NCBI RefSeq assembly: GCF_016086655.4
Contig: NC_052143.2
Coordinates: forward strand, 21,839,886 to 21,903,885
DNA from: Lepeophtheirus salmonis
Lineage: Eukaryota > Arthropoda > Copepoda > Siphonostomatoida > Caligidae
Reading direction: 5' to 3'
Length of the DNA: 64,000 bases
The notes beneath the pieces were generated by a model, which did no database searches, was not told the DNA's origin, and saw nothing but the letters and a program-made list of their open reading frames with translations. A program made the position numbers and the translations under genes. Positions 47,761 through 59,500 of this stretch are shown in pieces (position 1 is the first letter of the stretch; each line of letters begins with the position of its first letter).

Positions 47761-48095
47761 GTTTTTTTAAAATAAGAACATGATAATAATTTTTTCATTG
47801 TATTGCTTAAAATTAATAAATATATTTAACCTTTAAAAAAAACAATTTAGCCTTATTAATGAAATATTGCAAGTGTTATCATATAGCATTGAACGTGTAC
47901 AATATACAAGGGGCACTATATATATCGTCGTCTAATGTATATCATATACATATTTTTAATCTAAGAAATATAAATTTATGTTGATGCATTAACGTTTTTG
48001 TTTGTGAGCGCTCTAACGAGTAAAATACTCATCAGGCATCACATGACTTTTTTTTTCTCAAATTCTCAATATTATTATTTCATTCTTGAGGACCA
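47761..48095. other. AT-rich stretch between the LINE tail and a family B copy
   Basis: No gene was seen. About 60 bp near 47910-47970 (GGGCACTATATATA to AATCTAAGAAAT) resembles 45387-45450, but the similarity is modest and both are AT-rich. Confidence 0.35.
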
Positions 48096-48099
48096 AACC

Positions 48100-48877
48100 C
48101 GTCATATGACTTGATAAAATTATTGAATATTTATGTGTTAGTGTGCTCATAAAAAATGGAGAATAACTATAAACGCATAATCAAAGCGATTACTTGCATT
48201 AAAAACAAGGATATCTTGGGACAATCCTCATATGGACTCAATAACAGTAGCAAAAATGACTGTTGAAGAGGAGGAAGGGCTCTTTCAAGAAGGCCAAATT
48301 AGAGCCGGAGTAGGTAAAAAAATAACAGCTCAGGCTAATCTCCTCAAGTCCATGAGCGACCATTCAAGAGATCTTGAGGTTGCACACCAAATTGTCTAGA
48401 GAGCTATCAAAAAGTGGTCAGAAAAGTATCGTGAGGATCGAAAGACCACTTTTGGCACTAGCAATCAAAGAAATCCATATCCTCCGTTGAAAGATTATTT
48501 TGAATAAGTCTTTTGAACTTGTTTTTGATACTTTTTCCCCTCCCACAGCCCTGATAACAATTCCCTCAAATACACCTTTTGGGTGTATGTCGAGGGAAGA
48601 CCGACAGAGTCCGTCATCCAAATATTGATTCCCTCTATGCCCATATCAGGCAGCACTGGGATACCATGACAAAGGACTACATCCGCAGCGTGTGAATAGC
48701 CTTCGCCGCCGCCTGGAAGACATTATTTCCGTAATAGTGGGTACAATAACGATTAAGAGAGCTCAGATACTCATCTATTTATAGTATTAATTTTGTTAAA
48801 ATTCAATTGTTAATTAATAAATTATATCTTATTGAAGTTTAAAATTCAAAGTGTTCATATATCAATGTACCACTCGG
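48100..48877 (+). mobile_element. Family B deletion derivative
   Basis: The right end, CCACTCGG followed by TA at 48878-48879, matches the family B terminus (CCACCCGG-TA at 6 kb). The left terminus could not be placed exactly. Coding scraps follow the 4.8-kb copy: TAQANLLKSMSDHSRDLEVA and AIKKWSEKYREDRKTTFG near 48325-48455. A direct jump near 48510 leads to the C-terminal half (S-P-D-N-N-S-L-K-Y-T-F-W region, 48545-48590; LRRRLEDII near 48705). About 400 bp covering the first and second catalytic regions is missing, with the same junction as in the 56-63 kb copy. Confidence 0.75.
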
Positions 48878-48879
48878 TA

Positions 48880-51640
48880 TGACATAATTGGTTTACTCTT
48901 CCGAAGAATAGGCAAAGTAGCTCTTAGCGAGTTAAAATTATATCAGCAATAGACAATCCTAATTTTATAAACTTATAATATTACACTGTTATATCATTTT
49001 TTTTTTTTTTTTGTTTCTGAGTGATATATTGCCTGAAACATTTTATTGTTAACGGCAATAACAATATCAGCTTCGCCCTGTTATGTTTGTATGTATATGT
49101 TATGTTGAAGTTGCGATGGTGTAAAAAATGTTACTTGTATGATCAAATTGTACAAGTCTCAACCAAAAAATTAGATTAATAACACAAGATAGAAGATTTA
49201 CAATACTTTGGAGTAGGATAATTAATTAATTAAATATTTCATGGATAATAGATATATTGTTTTTTGCCTATTTTAATACAAATTACAAAACTATAATTAT
49301 TCCTGGGCTCATTATAAAGTTCAAATGCCAACCGTAATATTACTCAAACTCCCTTAATAATGTCACAAATGATCAATGTGGTGTATTACAATTAACTTCA
49401 GTAGAATAATATTATTATTAATGTCTCGTCTCCTAGATGAGGTGGTAGTGAGGAGTAAAGGAGACACTGGACGAAGGATAAAGATAAAAGGTGACTATAT
49501 TCTGTTGAGTACACAAACGTGTACATACACAAAAAGGTAAAACAATAAAAGGTAGATTACTCAAAGTATTGCATTAATACATCAGGTAAACACAGGTTTA
49601 GATTTTCCAGTGTTTTAATTATAATACACAAAAATCAATGTATGCCTTTTTCAAAATTGAAAAGTTTGATTGGACTGAAATGTGGTCCACAGTCTTTGAT
49701 AAAGACCAACACAACACAACACAAGAAAAGACAAAAGACACTCAAAGGAAAGAGGCAATAGACGTATCAATATAAAAAAAAGATCATCTTAAACACAGAT
49801 AGGTATAAAATTGTATACTTACACTATGCCCATCTTTTGATTCGCAATATTGTTAGATATTGGATATTTTTTGGTTAAATATTACAGTTTTACTCTGTTC
49901 GAATTATAAAAACATGTCCTATACATTGTCATTTTTTGATAGAGGATGTTCGAATGTGTTAAGATATTTAAGATGCATGTTATTATTTTAATTGGTATCT
50001 CGCTCGCCCCTTTCCTTTGAGTTTTTTTTTTAGGTAAGACTAGCTTAATATTTATTATTTCTTCCTAAATTATAAAATGTGATACTTAAAATCCCGATCG
50101 ATAGAAATGTGTCAGATTCTGCTAAAAGACTATACCATGAGAATAAAAAAACCATAGTATACACTTTACAATTTCATATAGGCCTATTGACACAAAAATG
50201 TGTGTTATTGTTTGTATTGGATTTTTTTTTTTTTTGGGGGGTGCACTAAGTTTTACAAGAAAAAAATGAGTTCACTTAAAACTTCTCAATAAGAAATTTG
50301 AAAGGAAAGAATTTATTAAAATTTTGCATGTCCTAATTGTGGTATATTGCAACACAACTTAAAGAAACTTTTTGACGTGTTAAAACAATTCTTATCAATT
50401 CTAAAGTCACCTCTGGCAAGTCCATCAGTTGAATATATCAACATATTTTTAAATTATTTGGATAGGAGGTTAAAATATTAAATAATTTGTGGTATCATCT
50501 TGTCTTGACAATACCATTAACAATTGAAGAGGACAAAATCACCTTTAGTGGACTAAAAATTATATAAACTCATTAGAGAACTACAGTAACTGATAACCGT
50601 CTTCAAGTGCAAATGTTTTTGCCCTACGAGAGAGATTTGACAATACAAATATATTTATCAAGGATAGAAAACACATGGGCCTACCTTGAAAACTCTTAGA
50701 ATTAAAATAATTTAGTTATTAATCTAATATTGTTTCACATTATGTAAATAAAACATAGTTAAAATATTGATTAATCTTATTAGATGTTACGGATTTGCCA
50801 ATATTCATGCCTTTTTGCTCTCCCCTCCTTTTCTTTTTCCCAATATGTAAAGTGTTAGTTACTCTGAACTTGGTATACTAAAATCATTTTAGTCGGAAAT
50901 ATTTTATCAAACTTTTGTTGTCTGAATTATTCAGTCAAGTCAAAGCAATAGAAAGTTTTTTAATATCCAAAAGCAACGGAAAGTTGTTTAATATCAAAAA
51001 GCAAATAAAGGTTGTGAATAATTAATCCATAATTATTTTTAAATAAATGACTCACAAAAATTCATCTATATAATTATTTCCACAAGTGTATAGTCATTCT
51101 ATCTAAATACAGAAATGTATTCTAGGAAAATAATTGAATACTTAAGGATTTTGTTCAATTTATGGAATAGGGAACGTGTAATTATTCCTGAAAAAATAAT
51201 TTGACATACTTGAGAAAAAAAAATGAAGGGTTTCAATAACAAAATCCAAATGCTATTTTTTAATAATATTTCATGGTTCTTTAAGTTAAGAGATGATACC
51301 ATAGATAGGTAAGTACAGTATATCTATACATAAACGAAATAATATGAATACGTTAACTTGGTTCAGTTATTGAGTTAATGAAAAAAAAATTATATATTTA
51401 AAAAATAAACTACCTGAAATATTTAAAATACGTACGTTGAAAAATAGTTAGTTATTTCGTTATTGTTGTTTTTTTAGGTTTATTCAATAAAACAGGTATT
51501 TACAAAAATACAGTAAAATATTTTATTTTTACACTCTTATTATCTATTAATGATACAAGCGTTGACTTTTTGTCCACAGATCATGTCAGGCTGTGTATTT
51601 TGAACCCACAGTTTTTACAAAAGTTAACCCGTTCCTCCTT
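48880..51640. other. Long AT-rich stretch, no gene recognised
   Basis: An ATG at 49421 opens 23 codons (MSRLLDEVVVRSKGDTGRR...) before a possible splice donor, which is not enough to call an exon. T runs occur near 48998-49013 and 50222-50235. A TA-rich ORF at 51099-51302 has no motif. Confidence 0.4.
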
Positions 51641-51642
51641 TA

Positions 51643-52300
51643 CAGAATGGGGACCAAAAAGTTAAGGTAGTATCTAATTACAATTTTCTCACTCCCGTTA
51701 TTTTAATAAAAATATTGATCAACCAAATTATAGCTGAAACTAAAATCATCGTTTTTGTTTATTCCATCACTCTAAGTGAAAAAATGTCGGAGCAACAACA
51801 AAAAAGGCAATACACTTGCAATCTCATCTGAGCTGATATCAGTGCGTAAAAGGCTGTTAAAGTCTCCATTCCGATTGCTCGCAATACTAAGGAGTCTATT
51901 AAGGATGGTGCCCCTTCTTATACATCCAAGAAGAACCAAAACTTTCTATGAAAACAATATAGAAGACTTTTGGTATGGCTCAATATCCTCCTTCTCAGGC
52001 CCTAACCTCAACCCACTTGACTTTGGAATTTGGGGTGTCATTGCCGCACCTCTCATCAAAATTTAGATTCGCTCCATGCTACTACCTTGACAGTGTGGTA
52101 CCCCATCGTCCTTCATCGTCAAGAGCGGCCAATCTCCTCGCTGAGGTGTTGAGACTGTTGTTGCTTGTAAAGGAGGACATATTGACTAAGAAATATAGAT
52201 AAATATAGTATTTAAACATCTTAATAATTTGTTGTGTGATATGTTTTTTGATTTGTTAAATGTTTCTTTAATTAGTCAGATTGAGTTTCACTGATTAAGT
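51643..52300 (+). mobile_element. Family A Tc1/mariner-like deletion derivative
   Basis: The 5' terminus, CAGAATGGGGACCAAAAAGT after TA at 51641-51642, is nearly identical to the 5' terminus of the 28.8-kb copy. The protein starts MSEQQQKRQ at 51784 in the same style as MPKQQQKRQ there. The sequence jumps to the C-terminal half: SGPNLNPLDFGIWGVIAA near 51990-52045 (third catalytic Asp region, D retained), SFIVKSGQS near 52110, and KGGHID near 52170. After the stop, ATAGTATTTAAACAT matches the 33.2-kb copy. The 3' terminus near 52300 is eroded. Confidence 0.75.
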
Positions 52301-52392
52301 ATAAGGAAACATTATAATAGTATTGCAATTACGCCATCTGACCTATGAATTGTCTTTGCAGTCCATATTCATTAAATATATATACTTCTCTA

Positions 52393-52478
52393 GGAACGAC
52401 AGAGGCGCGAACCTGTGCCCGTTGAGTTCAAGAGAATAATTACTCTGAAGCACGTTGTCCATTGAGGTACGTCGTTCC
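52393..52478 (-). ncRNA. tRNA-like fold, 86 nt (possible tRNA pseudogene or tRNA-derived repeat)
   Basis: On the minus strand the segment starts GGAACGAC and ends GTCGTTCC, a perfect 8-bp closing stem. Inside are CCTCAATGGAC, similar to a tRNA D-loop / A-box, and GGTTCGCGCC, similar to the T-loop / B-box. An anticodon-position hairpin is formed by TTCAGAG and CTCTTGAA with one bulge. The T-stem pairs poorly and the anticodon loop lacks a proper U33, so it is not a functional tRNA. It may be a pseudogene, part of a SINE, or chance. Confidence 0.3.
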
Positions 52479-52479
52479 A

Positions 52480-53020
52480 CTTGTATTTTCTTGATTCAAT
52501 AACTTTAAGGAGATAATTCAGTTTCTAAGAAGTATAAAATCATTTGAATGCGTTTGCGTTTATGTGTCTTTCACATACCTGGTAGATATACAAACGTACC
52601 CATATAAATTATCAATTTCCATTAGAATTAGAATTTAATGGGCGTATCAATGAATTATGATTATGTACTTACTTCGTATGGTGCATCCGACCCGCCCCCC
52701 CCCCAAGTAAGAAACGTTCCCTTGGTTGGTAAGATAAAAATGGTGTACCTATAATAAAACCTACTGTATAAAATATTTTAAAATACGAATCAATTTTACC
52801 GGACCAATTTAAGTATTTTGAAGTGAAAATATTTTAGTAAATGGTTATATTAGTAAGGCAAGCAACGATAAACATTCATTTTTGCTTTTTTTTTTTAAGA
52901 TTTATGGTTTAATTATTATTATTGTTAATATGAACTTTCTCGAAAATATGTTGTTTTAATTTTAATTAGGAAGAAATACATGCAAAAAAGTTTCGAATGA
53001 TTGCTTGAATGGCCTTAGAG
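52480..53020. other. AT-rich stretch, nothing recognised
   Basis: It contains a run of C (CCCGCCCCCCCCCC near 52691) and no coding signal. Confidence 0.45.
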
Positions 53021-53089
53021 AACCAAGTGAAAGAAATTGCATCACTTCAGTGAGATTAAACTTTTTTGGGTACTTTGACAAATAAGAAT

Positions 53090-54000
53090 GTTAACGAAGA
53101 GTGGCCGACTGTAACGGCTTATGATGTGAACAAAGTTCCTTGGAAATCCATCTTATAAAACAAGCACTGATCGACGCTCAGGGAAAATTATAATTGAGAA
53201 AAGCATGGAAATGCTGAAACTATGGATATGTGAAAAATCAGTTTGATAAGGATGTTTGACAAAATGCCTCTAACACAGGGCATGCTACTACTACTTGTAT
53301 TTGTCTTCAAAAGGTCTTAGGACGGCCCTTACTCTGGGTACCTTGTGGCATCACATTGGTGAAGTGATACTGACACAGATATTCAAAAAGCGGAAAATAG
53401 AAACGTCAAAATCAACATAAGTATCCGTCAGCAAAACATTTCTAACCATATCTTTGAAAGTGTGAGCGGCCTTAGCAAAGAAAAGCCCTTTGATGTTAGT
53501 GCATCGATGAAATTAAGACTGTGGTACAAGAAAAGAAAAATGAAGCACTTCAGTTTGTCAAAAGTCTCTACACAATATCAGTATGATGATTACAAGGAAT
53601 TCTCTGAACTGTGCGTGTTGCATTTAGATGTCCTCAGCATCAAAGATTTTTTTTTGAAACGTCCTGGTGCAGTGCATATGGGCCGCTGGATGTTCAAAAT
53701 TACTGTTTTCAGTCGAAATTGTTCATTTACAACAAAATATCTAATCTTTGTTAGCTGGACCTATTTACAATACCAAATATCAGAGTGAGAAGTGAAATAT
53801 CTCTGTTCATTTTGTATGTGTTATCTACAGTTCCTCTAGGAATACATGAACCAACATCCGTGGATACTCCTTGGAATGATTTGTGTCTGTACAAGAAATC
53901 CTGTCAATATAAGGAAATCAAGCTAACCGTGTCTAAAAGTGTCATATCTGCTCTATCTAGTCATTTGTGGTATTTAACCGTTTCTTTTTACCCAGTTTAA
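53090..54000 (+). pseudogene. Remnant of a repeat-encoded protein of unknown function
   Basis: The frame at 53462-53788 reads DDYKEFSELCVLHLDVLSIK, then FLKRPGAVHMGRWMFKI. The next frame, at 53785-54000, continues in the same protein with ISLFILYVLSTVPLGIHEPT, PWNDLCLYKK, YKEIKLTVSKSVISALSSH and LWYL. I recall the same order (E-F-x-E-L, P-G-A-x-H-x-x-R-W-M, a hydrophobic helix, P-x-N-D-L, S-x-H-L-W-Y-L) in uncharacterised, multi-copy proteins of aphids, cnidarians and other animals. I take these to be products of an unnamed mobile element. Upstream pieces from about 53090 (VTAYDVNKVPWKSIL) may belong to its N-terminus. No catalytic triad is recognised. The call of repeat origin is inference. 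Confidence 0.5.
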
Positions 54001-56315
54001 AAAAAATATTTACCTACATGAGCATTCCCAGAGTTTTGGTTTGGGTTTTGGTCAAGCTCAGAAATTCGGTGACTTTATTTATTTTTTATTAAGGACATTT
54101 TTGTTTTGGGATTTCTAGTCAGAAATTTAAAGGATTATGTCATTGTTTGGTCATATTTTATGAAATAGTGAGAATGTTACTATTATTTCAATATCAGTTT
54201 AGTATGATACAGTTTTAAATGTATCAGTACCCTGTGATCACTGTAGTATCACTACATGAAACAACAATAGTATTTTGCAATTTTATCACTTTTACTTTTA
54301 AAACCTCTACAAAACTATTTAACCGCAGTTTTTTTTAAATAACTCACTTATTAAATGCACACATATTGATGGATACGTCCTTCTTGAAGAAAATTGTGTA
54401 TTGTAGGTCTAGTTCTGTACTTTACATTGGAAAGTGTTACGTTATTATCTTTATGCCTTACAAAAAAACAAAAAATCTATAATTGTTAACTAAAGTGTCC
54501 CATAAGTCAAGAACTTATATAAAGGACCAAGACCTGTACAAATGGTTACTAGTTACGTAATGTACAAAATGTTTCCAGTACAAATATTATATCTAATTAG
54601 TATTTTACCCTTTAAAAACTTGGACAAAATAACATTCAAATAATTAAATTTGTTACTTTTCATTCTCTCGAGCCTATATGTGAGTATATTTCCCCTTACA
54701 ATATGAAAACCTTATTCATAACTCTCATACAAAAATAATTGTAAAAACAAGACACACCTTAAAAAAGTATAAAAAATATTTTTATTTTTTTTCCATGGAT
54801 ACATCTGATAAAATAAAAACCTTACGTAAATTTATATTTGGAATCTACGACGTAAATTTATGATTAATTTAGCTTCTATTTTTAATTATTATTCCTTCTG
54901 CTTCTTCGACTCTCCTTCCCCCCCCCCTCTTACTGGCTTTCCATATGTTTGGAAATGAAAATGGAAAAAGGAGAAGAGTACTATACTCTTATTTCCCCCT
55001 TTTCCTTCCATCAAAGAGGTAGAAGGGAAAACATTGGATAATCAAAGAGACTTAAAACCTTATTTTTGGTTATTTTGCGTGTTTTTTTGTTTTTTTTAAA
55101 CTTGTGATTTTCTAGATTTATAGTTGCTTTCGTTTGACCTTCAATATACAAATGTAGGTATAATAATCAAGGTAGAGAAGGAGACGTAAACATTTATTCA
55201 TATAAAAAATATGTTTTAGTAAGTAAAAGCTCATTTGATAAAAAAGGAGGGGAAAATCACCACAAATCCTGATTCAATTGTTTCAATCGTAGAGTGATTT
55301 ATGTAGTAACTTATAACATCCCAATAGTTATATGAATAAAGTTGAATATGTACATAGACTTGTTAATGAGTTGAAGATCAGAATGGAGCTAAGATATTCC
55401 ACATATTTGAAAATAGAAATAGACTTAGGAAAAGTAGACGTGCGTGCCGGTGAAGTCATTTATTTTTCTTGTGATTTATTTTAGGTAAATGAGCTCACTT
55501 TATCTGAGGTTATATACAAGGAATAAAAAGGAAGATTTTTGTTTCAGATATCTTTTGGTTGTGTGATGAAAACTTGATATTAAAAGCAAATAATTTTGTT
55601 CAATAGAGGAAAGCTTCAATGTTCCTATGTACTTATGTCACAGCTTCCTAACAACTTCCTTACGAGTATAGTGTATTTAAAACTTCTTCAAATAATTGAG
55701 GAATATATGTACATTTATATCATTTTCTTTTGTTGAAAGAGATGCAGTAAATTGTAATCAGGATTGATTGTTTAATGCATTTTTTATTCTTTGCATTTAC
55801 TCTGCATTGTTATTTGATTGAATGCATTCAACACAAAATTTAAAATATTTTATATTATTTAAGGCATAACTTTTATGCAATTCTAATTACAATGTTTTTA
55901 AGAGAAATTGATTTATATGTGTACGGTGCATGGAGCTATATATACGAATATATTTGAGCTTACAAAAAATAAATCATTTATTCAAAATGTCAAAATGATA
56001 TACAATATTATTGAACTTTATTGACATATGTCAGTATGGAGTCATTAAGGTAATGAAAAGTTATAAAACACGTTTCCTAGTGCGTATGTCATTGACGACA
56101 AAGATTTGTCAATCAGTTCTACATTACAAGTTATACCATCAGTATCTAAGCAAACAGGAACTTTTAGAGATATAAATTTTTAAAGGAATAACATAGATGT
56201 GAAGCTTAACTTTTAATTTTAAATGGTCCACTACAAAACGACAGAAATAAAAACGATATAAACGATTAACATTCCTGAACAAAATTTTATTTTTTTATTT
56301 TGCCTTGGTGTGTTT
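54001..56315. other. AT-rich stretch, nothing recognised
   Basis: No coding frame of note and no transposon ends were seen. Short C-rich and T-rich runs occur near 54918-54930. Confidence 0.5.
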
Positions 56316-56396
56316 CAACCGAGTTGTTCATTAAAATCTTCTTACTTTGAATTTTAACTTTCATCAAGATATAATTTATGAATTAACAATAGAATT

Positions 56397-56777
56397 TCAA
56401 CAAAATTTATTGTATAAAGAGATATGGGTCTGAGCTCTCTTAATGGCTTCCAGGTGGCAGTGAAAGGCCTGCCACCTGCTGCTGATGTAGTGATATATTA
56501 TGGCTTCCCAGTGCTGGTTGACAGTAGCTTTGATAGTGTTGGTGTTTGGATGAGAGACTCTTAAGCTATTTCCATCGACATTCACGCAAAATGTGTAGTT
56601 GTGGGGATGTATTGGGACTTTAGGGGCGTGGTCAAAAATGTCAAAAAAGAGTTCAAAAGAAACTTGTATCGGAGTAGATGGGTTTCTTTCATTGCTGGTG
56701 TCAAAAGGGACCTCTCCACCCTCAAAAGATTCTTTCCACACACTTATTTGACAACTATATGTTCTTTGTTTATACAT
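56397..56777 (-). pseudogene. Family B transposase, C-terminal part after internal deletion
   Basis: An open frame of 126 codons remains. The first part, VWKESFEGGEVPFDTSNERN, corresponds to the DNA-binding half of family B read in a shifted frame. After the deletion junction comes FDHAPKVPIHPHNYTFCVNV (equivalent to the SPDLNPLDYSVW block; the catalytic Asp is not retained). SHPNTNTIKATVNQHWEAII and WQAFHCHLEAIKRAQ follow, which is the family's C-terminal helix region. With no first or second catalytic residue it cannot encode a transposase. Confidence 0.7.
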
Positions 56778-57540
56778 TGCTATTGTTAGTATTTTTCTCG
56801 TCCTGAAAAAAATTAATGTAACAGTGTCTTAGTGGCTTATCATATATTGTATTGCATATCAAAGGGAAAACAATTTTGTTTAGATCTGCTTCTGATATTT
56901 TGTTCACCATCTTGTTCCACAGTTTTGTCGGAATTGGAAGATTTGTTAACATAACTGAAGCTGAGTGCTGGAAAGGGTTCCTACATAATACATGACGTAA
57001 GATTTAATTTTACTTCATTGCATTTACAGTATAAGGGAAACAAAGTTACCTAAGTATTATCTTCACTCAGAAGGAATGACAGTACGTCCACCAGATAAAG
57101 CACCTAAAGAGGGTGATGAGGGTGAGCGTGTAAAGAAGGTCAATGAAGGAAAGGAAAAACTTATAATGAAGATAGGCTGGTGATTGAAAAGATGTGTGTA
57201 TATTATGATAAGCATGCATGTAAATCCGGTGTGTTTTTTAGGTGGCCCGTTAATTTGTAATTGGTAGAATAAAGAAAGAGGTTTATTTTTCTAAGTAGTT
57301 GTTGACATTATTATTTAATTTATGAGTAGTGAACATCCTTTCCTAAATAGATTCAATCATATTCAAAACCTGTTTGAACGTTCGTGTGTGCTCATAAAAG
57401 ACGGAGCAAAACTCTGAGGATTTGTTGCGGAGATATAATTGTTGGACTCCGAGTAGAATTGGGCATCGACATCGGAGTAAAACTAGCAAATATCATTGCT
57501 TAAATACTTTTTTTTTTCTTATAAACTAACGCTATACAAA

Positions 57541-58550
57541 AATGTTTGAAAAACTTTCACTTTGTGAAGATGATTTGCAAAGAGTCAATGACAGAAAAAG
57601 TAGAGCGGGGTATTCAGTATTCACTTTTTAAAAACTAATAAACATCCTCACCAGATTTTCAGAGGTAGTGACTAAATTAGAAATAGACGATGGAGTCTTC
57701 CTTAATATTAGAGGAATGAAAAATCTAAGGAAAGCCCAAACTCCAATATAATTTATTGTTAAAAACGGCTCAGAGGTTGATTATGCATGGACTTTGAGAG
57801 AATTTGGTGGCATTTTACGAAATCATCGGCAATATAGATAACGTGCCACACAATGTTACACTTGAAAGGGATGATAATATTGAATATTCAAAAGTTTTGA
57901 GTAAAATAATGTCTGGTAAACAGCGAATAAAGCTAAAGCCCAAAAGAAAATTGCCAACCTTTCTACCCTTTAGAGGAAAAAAGTCGAATTAATATCTGAT
58001 ATGCAGGTTGTACGATGTTTTAGGTGTCTTAAGGCAGGGAATACCAAATCAAAGTAACTAGTAAAACTACTTATACGGATTTTGAAAAATATGAAAAATA
58101 TTTTACGACATAATTGTGTCTACGGCTGAGAATTGGAGGAGTGGAAGAAAGCTCCTGACAGAGAGAGAGAGAAACACTCAGAAGAAATAAAGAAAGATGG
58201 TTGCAATTAAAATGACCAACAGTGCAAGTATAATCGTATTTTGAGTCAAAACAAAATTTCAAAAGAAGATAATCAAGTAACAGTTATAATCGAAGCCCCC
58301 AAAAGTAAGACGAATTTGAACAAATTAAACCAAAAAGGTTTTCCTATGAGAGAGGATTGCAAACAAGTATTTAGGAGACGGCTTGTGGAAAATAAGAATT
58401 AAGAAAAAAAAAACACCTAATCTAAAAAAATAAGTAAAATAACTTTGGAGAGCCCAAAAGAGGAATCTAAGAAAAGAACACGGGATATCAATCAACTGCA
58501 CCTTGAAGAGGAACCTCCTCATACAGAATAATTGAATTTAATGACTTTAA
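57541..58550 (+). pseudogene. LINE ORF1 (gag-like) remnant
   Basis: An ATG at 57541 opens MFEKLSLCEDDLQRVNDRKS. Later pieces in shifting frames include VVTKLEIDDGVFLNIRGMKN and ATQCYT-type residues up to DMQVVRCFRCLKAGNTKSK near 58000-58045. The last is a zinc knuckle (C-x2-C-x4-H) with the His changed to Asn and the final Cys lost. The tail is Lys/Glu-rich and ends near 58530 (LEEEPPHTE). Hydrophilic tails and knuckles are usual for ORF1 proteins that package LINE RNA. Frame breaks occur at least near 57640, 57830 and 58050. Confidence 0.55.
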
Positions 58551-58679
58551 AATCTGTATCTACAAATTGGTGTCATAAGTCATGGAAGGTAAACAAGTGT
58601 TAAAGTTTGCCAGTAATTTCTAATTATATTTTAATATAAAATGAGATCTGCTCACTGTGTGTAAATAAATCAATGGAAA

Positions 58680-59500
58680 ATAAGTTTGGCAGGATATGAA
58701 CTGTTCTAGCTACACAATGAAGAAAACATTAAAATTGTATTGATAGCAAAACCTCCCATGAAAAATGATAATTTCCAAGAAATTAATGATCGTTATAATG
58801 TATTTACTCCCAAGTGTCCAACAGGCACTGCTGCAAGGGTGATCATAATGGTTTGAAAGGATCAGGTTGTTTTAGAGCTTTTTGAATATGGAAGTCAAGA
58901 TATGATAGCAATTACCATGATAATTCAACAAAGCAAGTAATTATGGTATGGTCTTATGAAGAAATAAAACTTACGTGCAGCTTCCCTATGCTCGAAAAAC
59001 TTTTATTTAAATGTAAGGAAGAAAAAGTACCCATAATAATAGATATGGATACCAATGCTCACAGTTCGTTGTGGGACTCAGACACGACCAATAGAAGAGG
59101 TAAGCAAATAGAAGAAGTGTATGCCTCCTTATAAACAAATGTTTGTAATGAGGGTCGAAAATTCAAATTCGTTGGAGGAGTTGGATTATCAATTATAGAT
59201 TTAACCTACACAATTGAGTATATCCTTTCTCATATATCATTAAGGGAGTTTCTAATAAGCCAACTATATATGTCAGACCAAAAATATATTATGCTTCAAA
59301 TGAAACTAGAAATAGAGCCGGTCCTAATAAGAAACCTCAGGAGTGTAAAATGGTCTGAATTTTTGAAGAAAATACAACCTTTAAGAACAACAACTCTTAC
59401 AGTATTTGAAGATGAAATTTCCTTAAAAGAAATAGAAAAACTAGCACCTGAAGTCACCAAATCTATTAAAATAACGCTAGACAGAGTGGCACCTCTGTGA
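58680..59500 (+). pseudogene. LINE ORF2 endonuclease domain and linker
   Basis: The readable endonuclease core is at 58970-59135: LFKCKEEKVPIIIDMDTNAHSSLWDSDTTN contains the D-x-N-A-H-x-x-x-W motif of apurinic-type LINE endonucleases, with N-R-R-G-K-Q following. Upstream pieces (IAKPPMKNDNFQEIND near 58745-58800; MIAITMIIQ near 58900) belong to its first half. After a stop at 59132, VGGVGLSIIDLTYTI near 59170-59215 (S-x-I-D-L-T) continues the domain. The linker follows at 59270-59500 (SVKWSEFLKKIQPL). The endonuclease nicks the target DNA; this copy is broken by stops. Confidence 0.7.

Noticed and set aside
45387..47970. Similarity between 45387-45450 and 47910-47970
   Set aside because: Only about 60 AT-rich bases at modest identity; could not be separated from chance.
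49421..49492. Short ATG frame followed by a possible GT splice donor
   Set aside because: Twenty-three codons and a generic donor are not enough to claim an exon.
56770..56952. Possible host exon (MLTNLPIPTKLWNKMV...)
   Set aside because: The composition is more protein-like than most, but it lies inside the inserted LINE unit and on the opposite strand; no family recognised and no partner exon seen.
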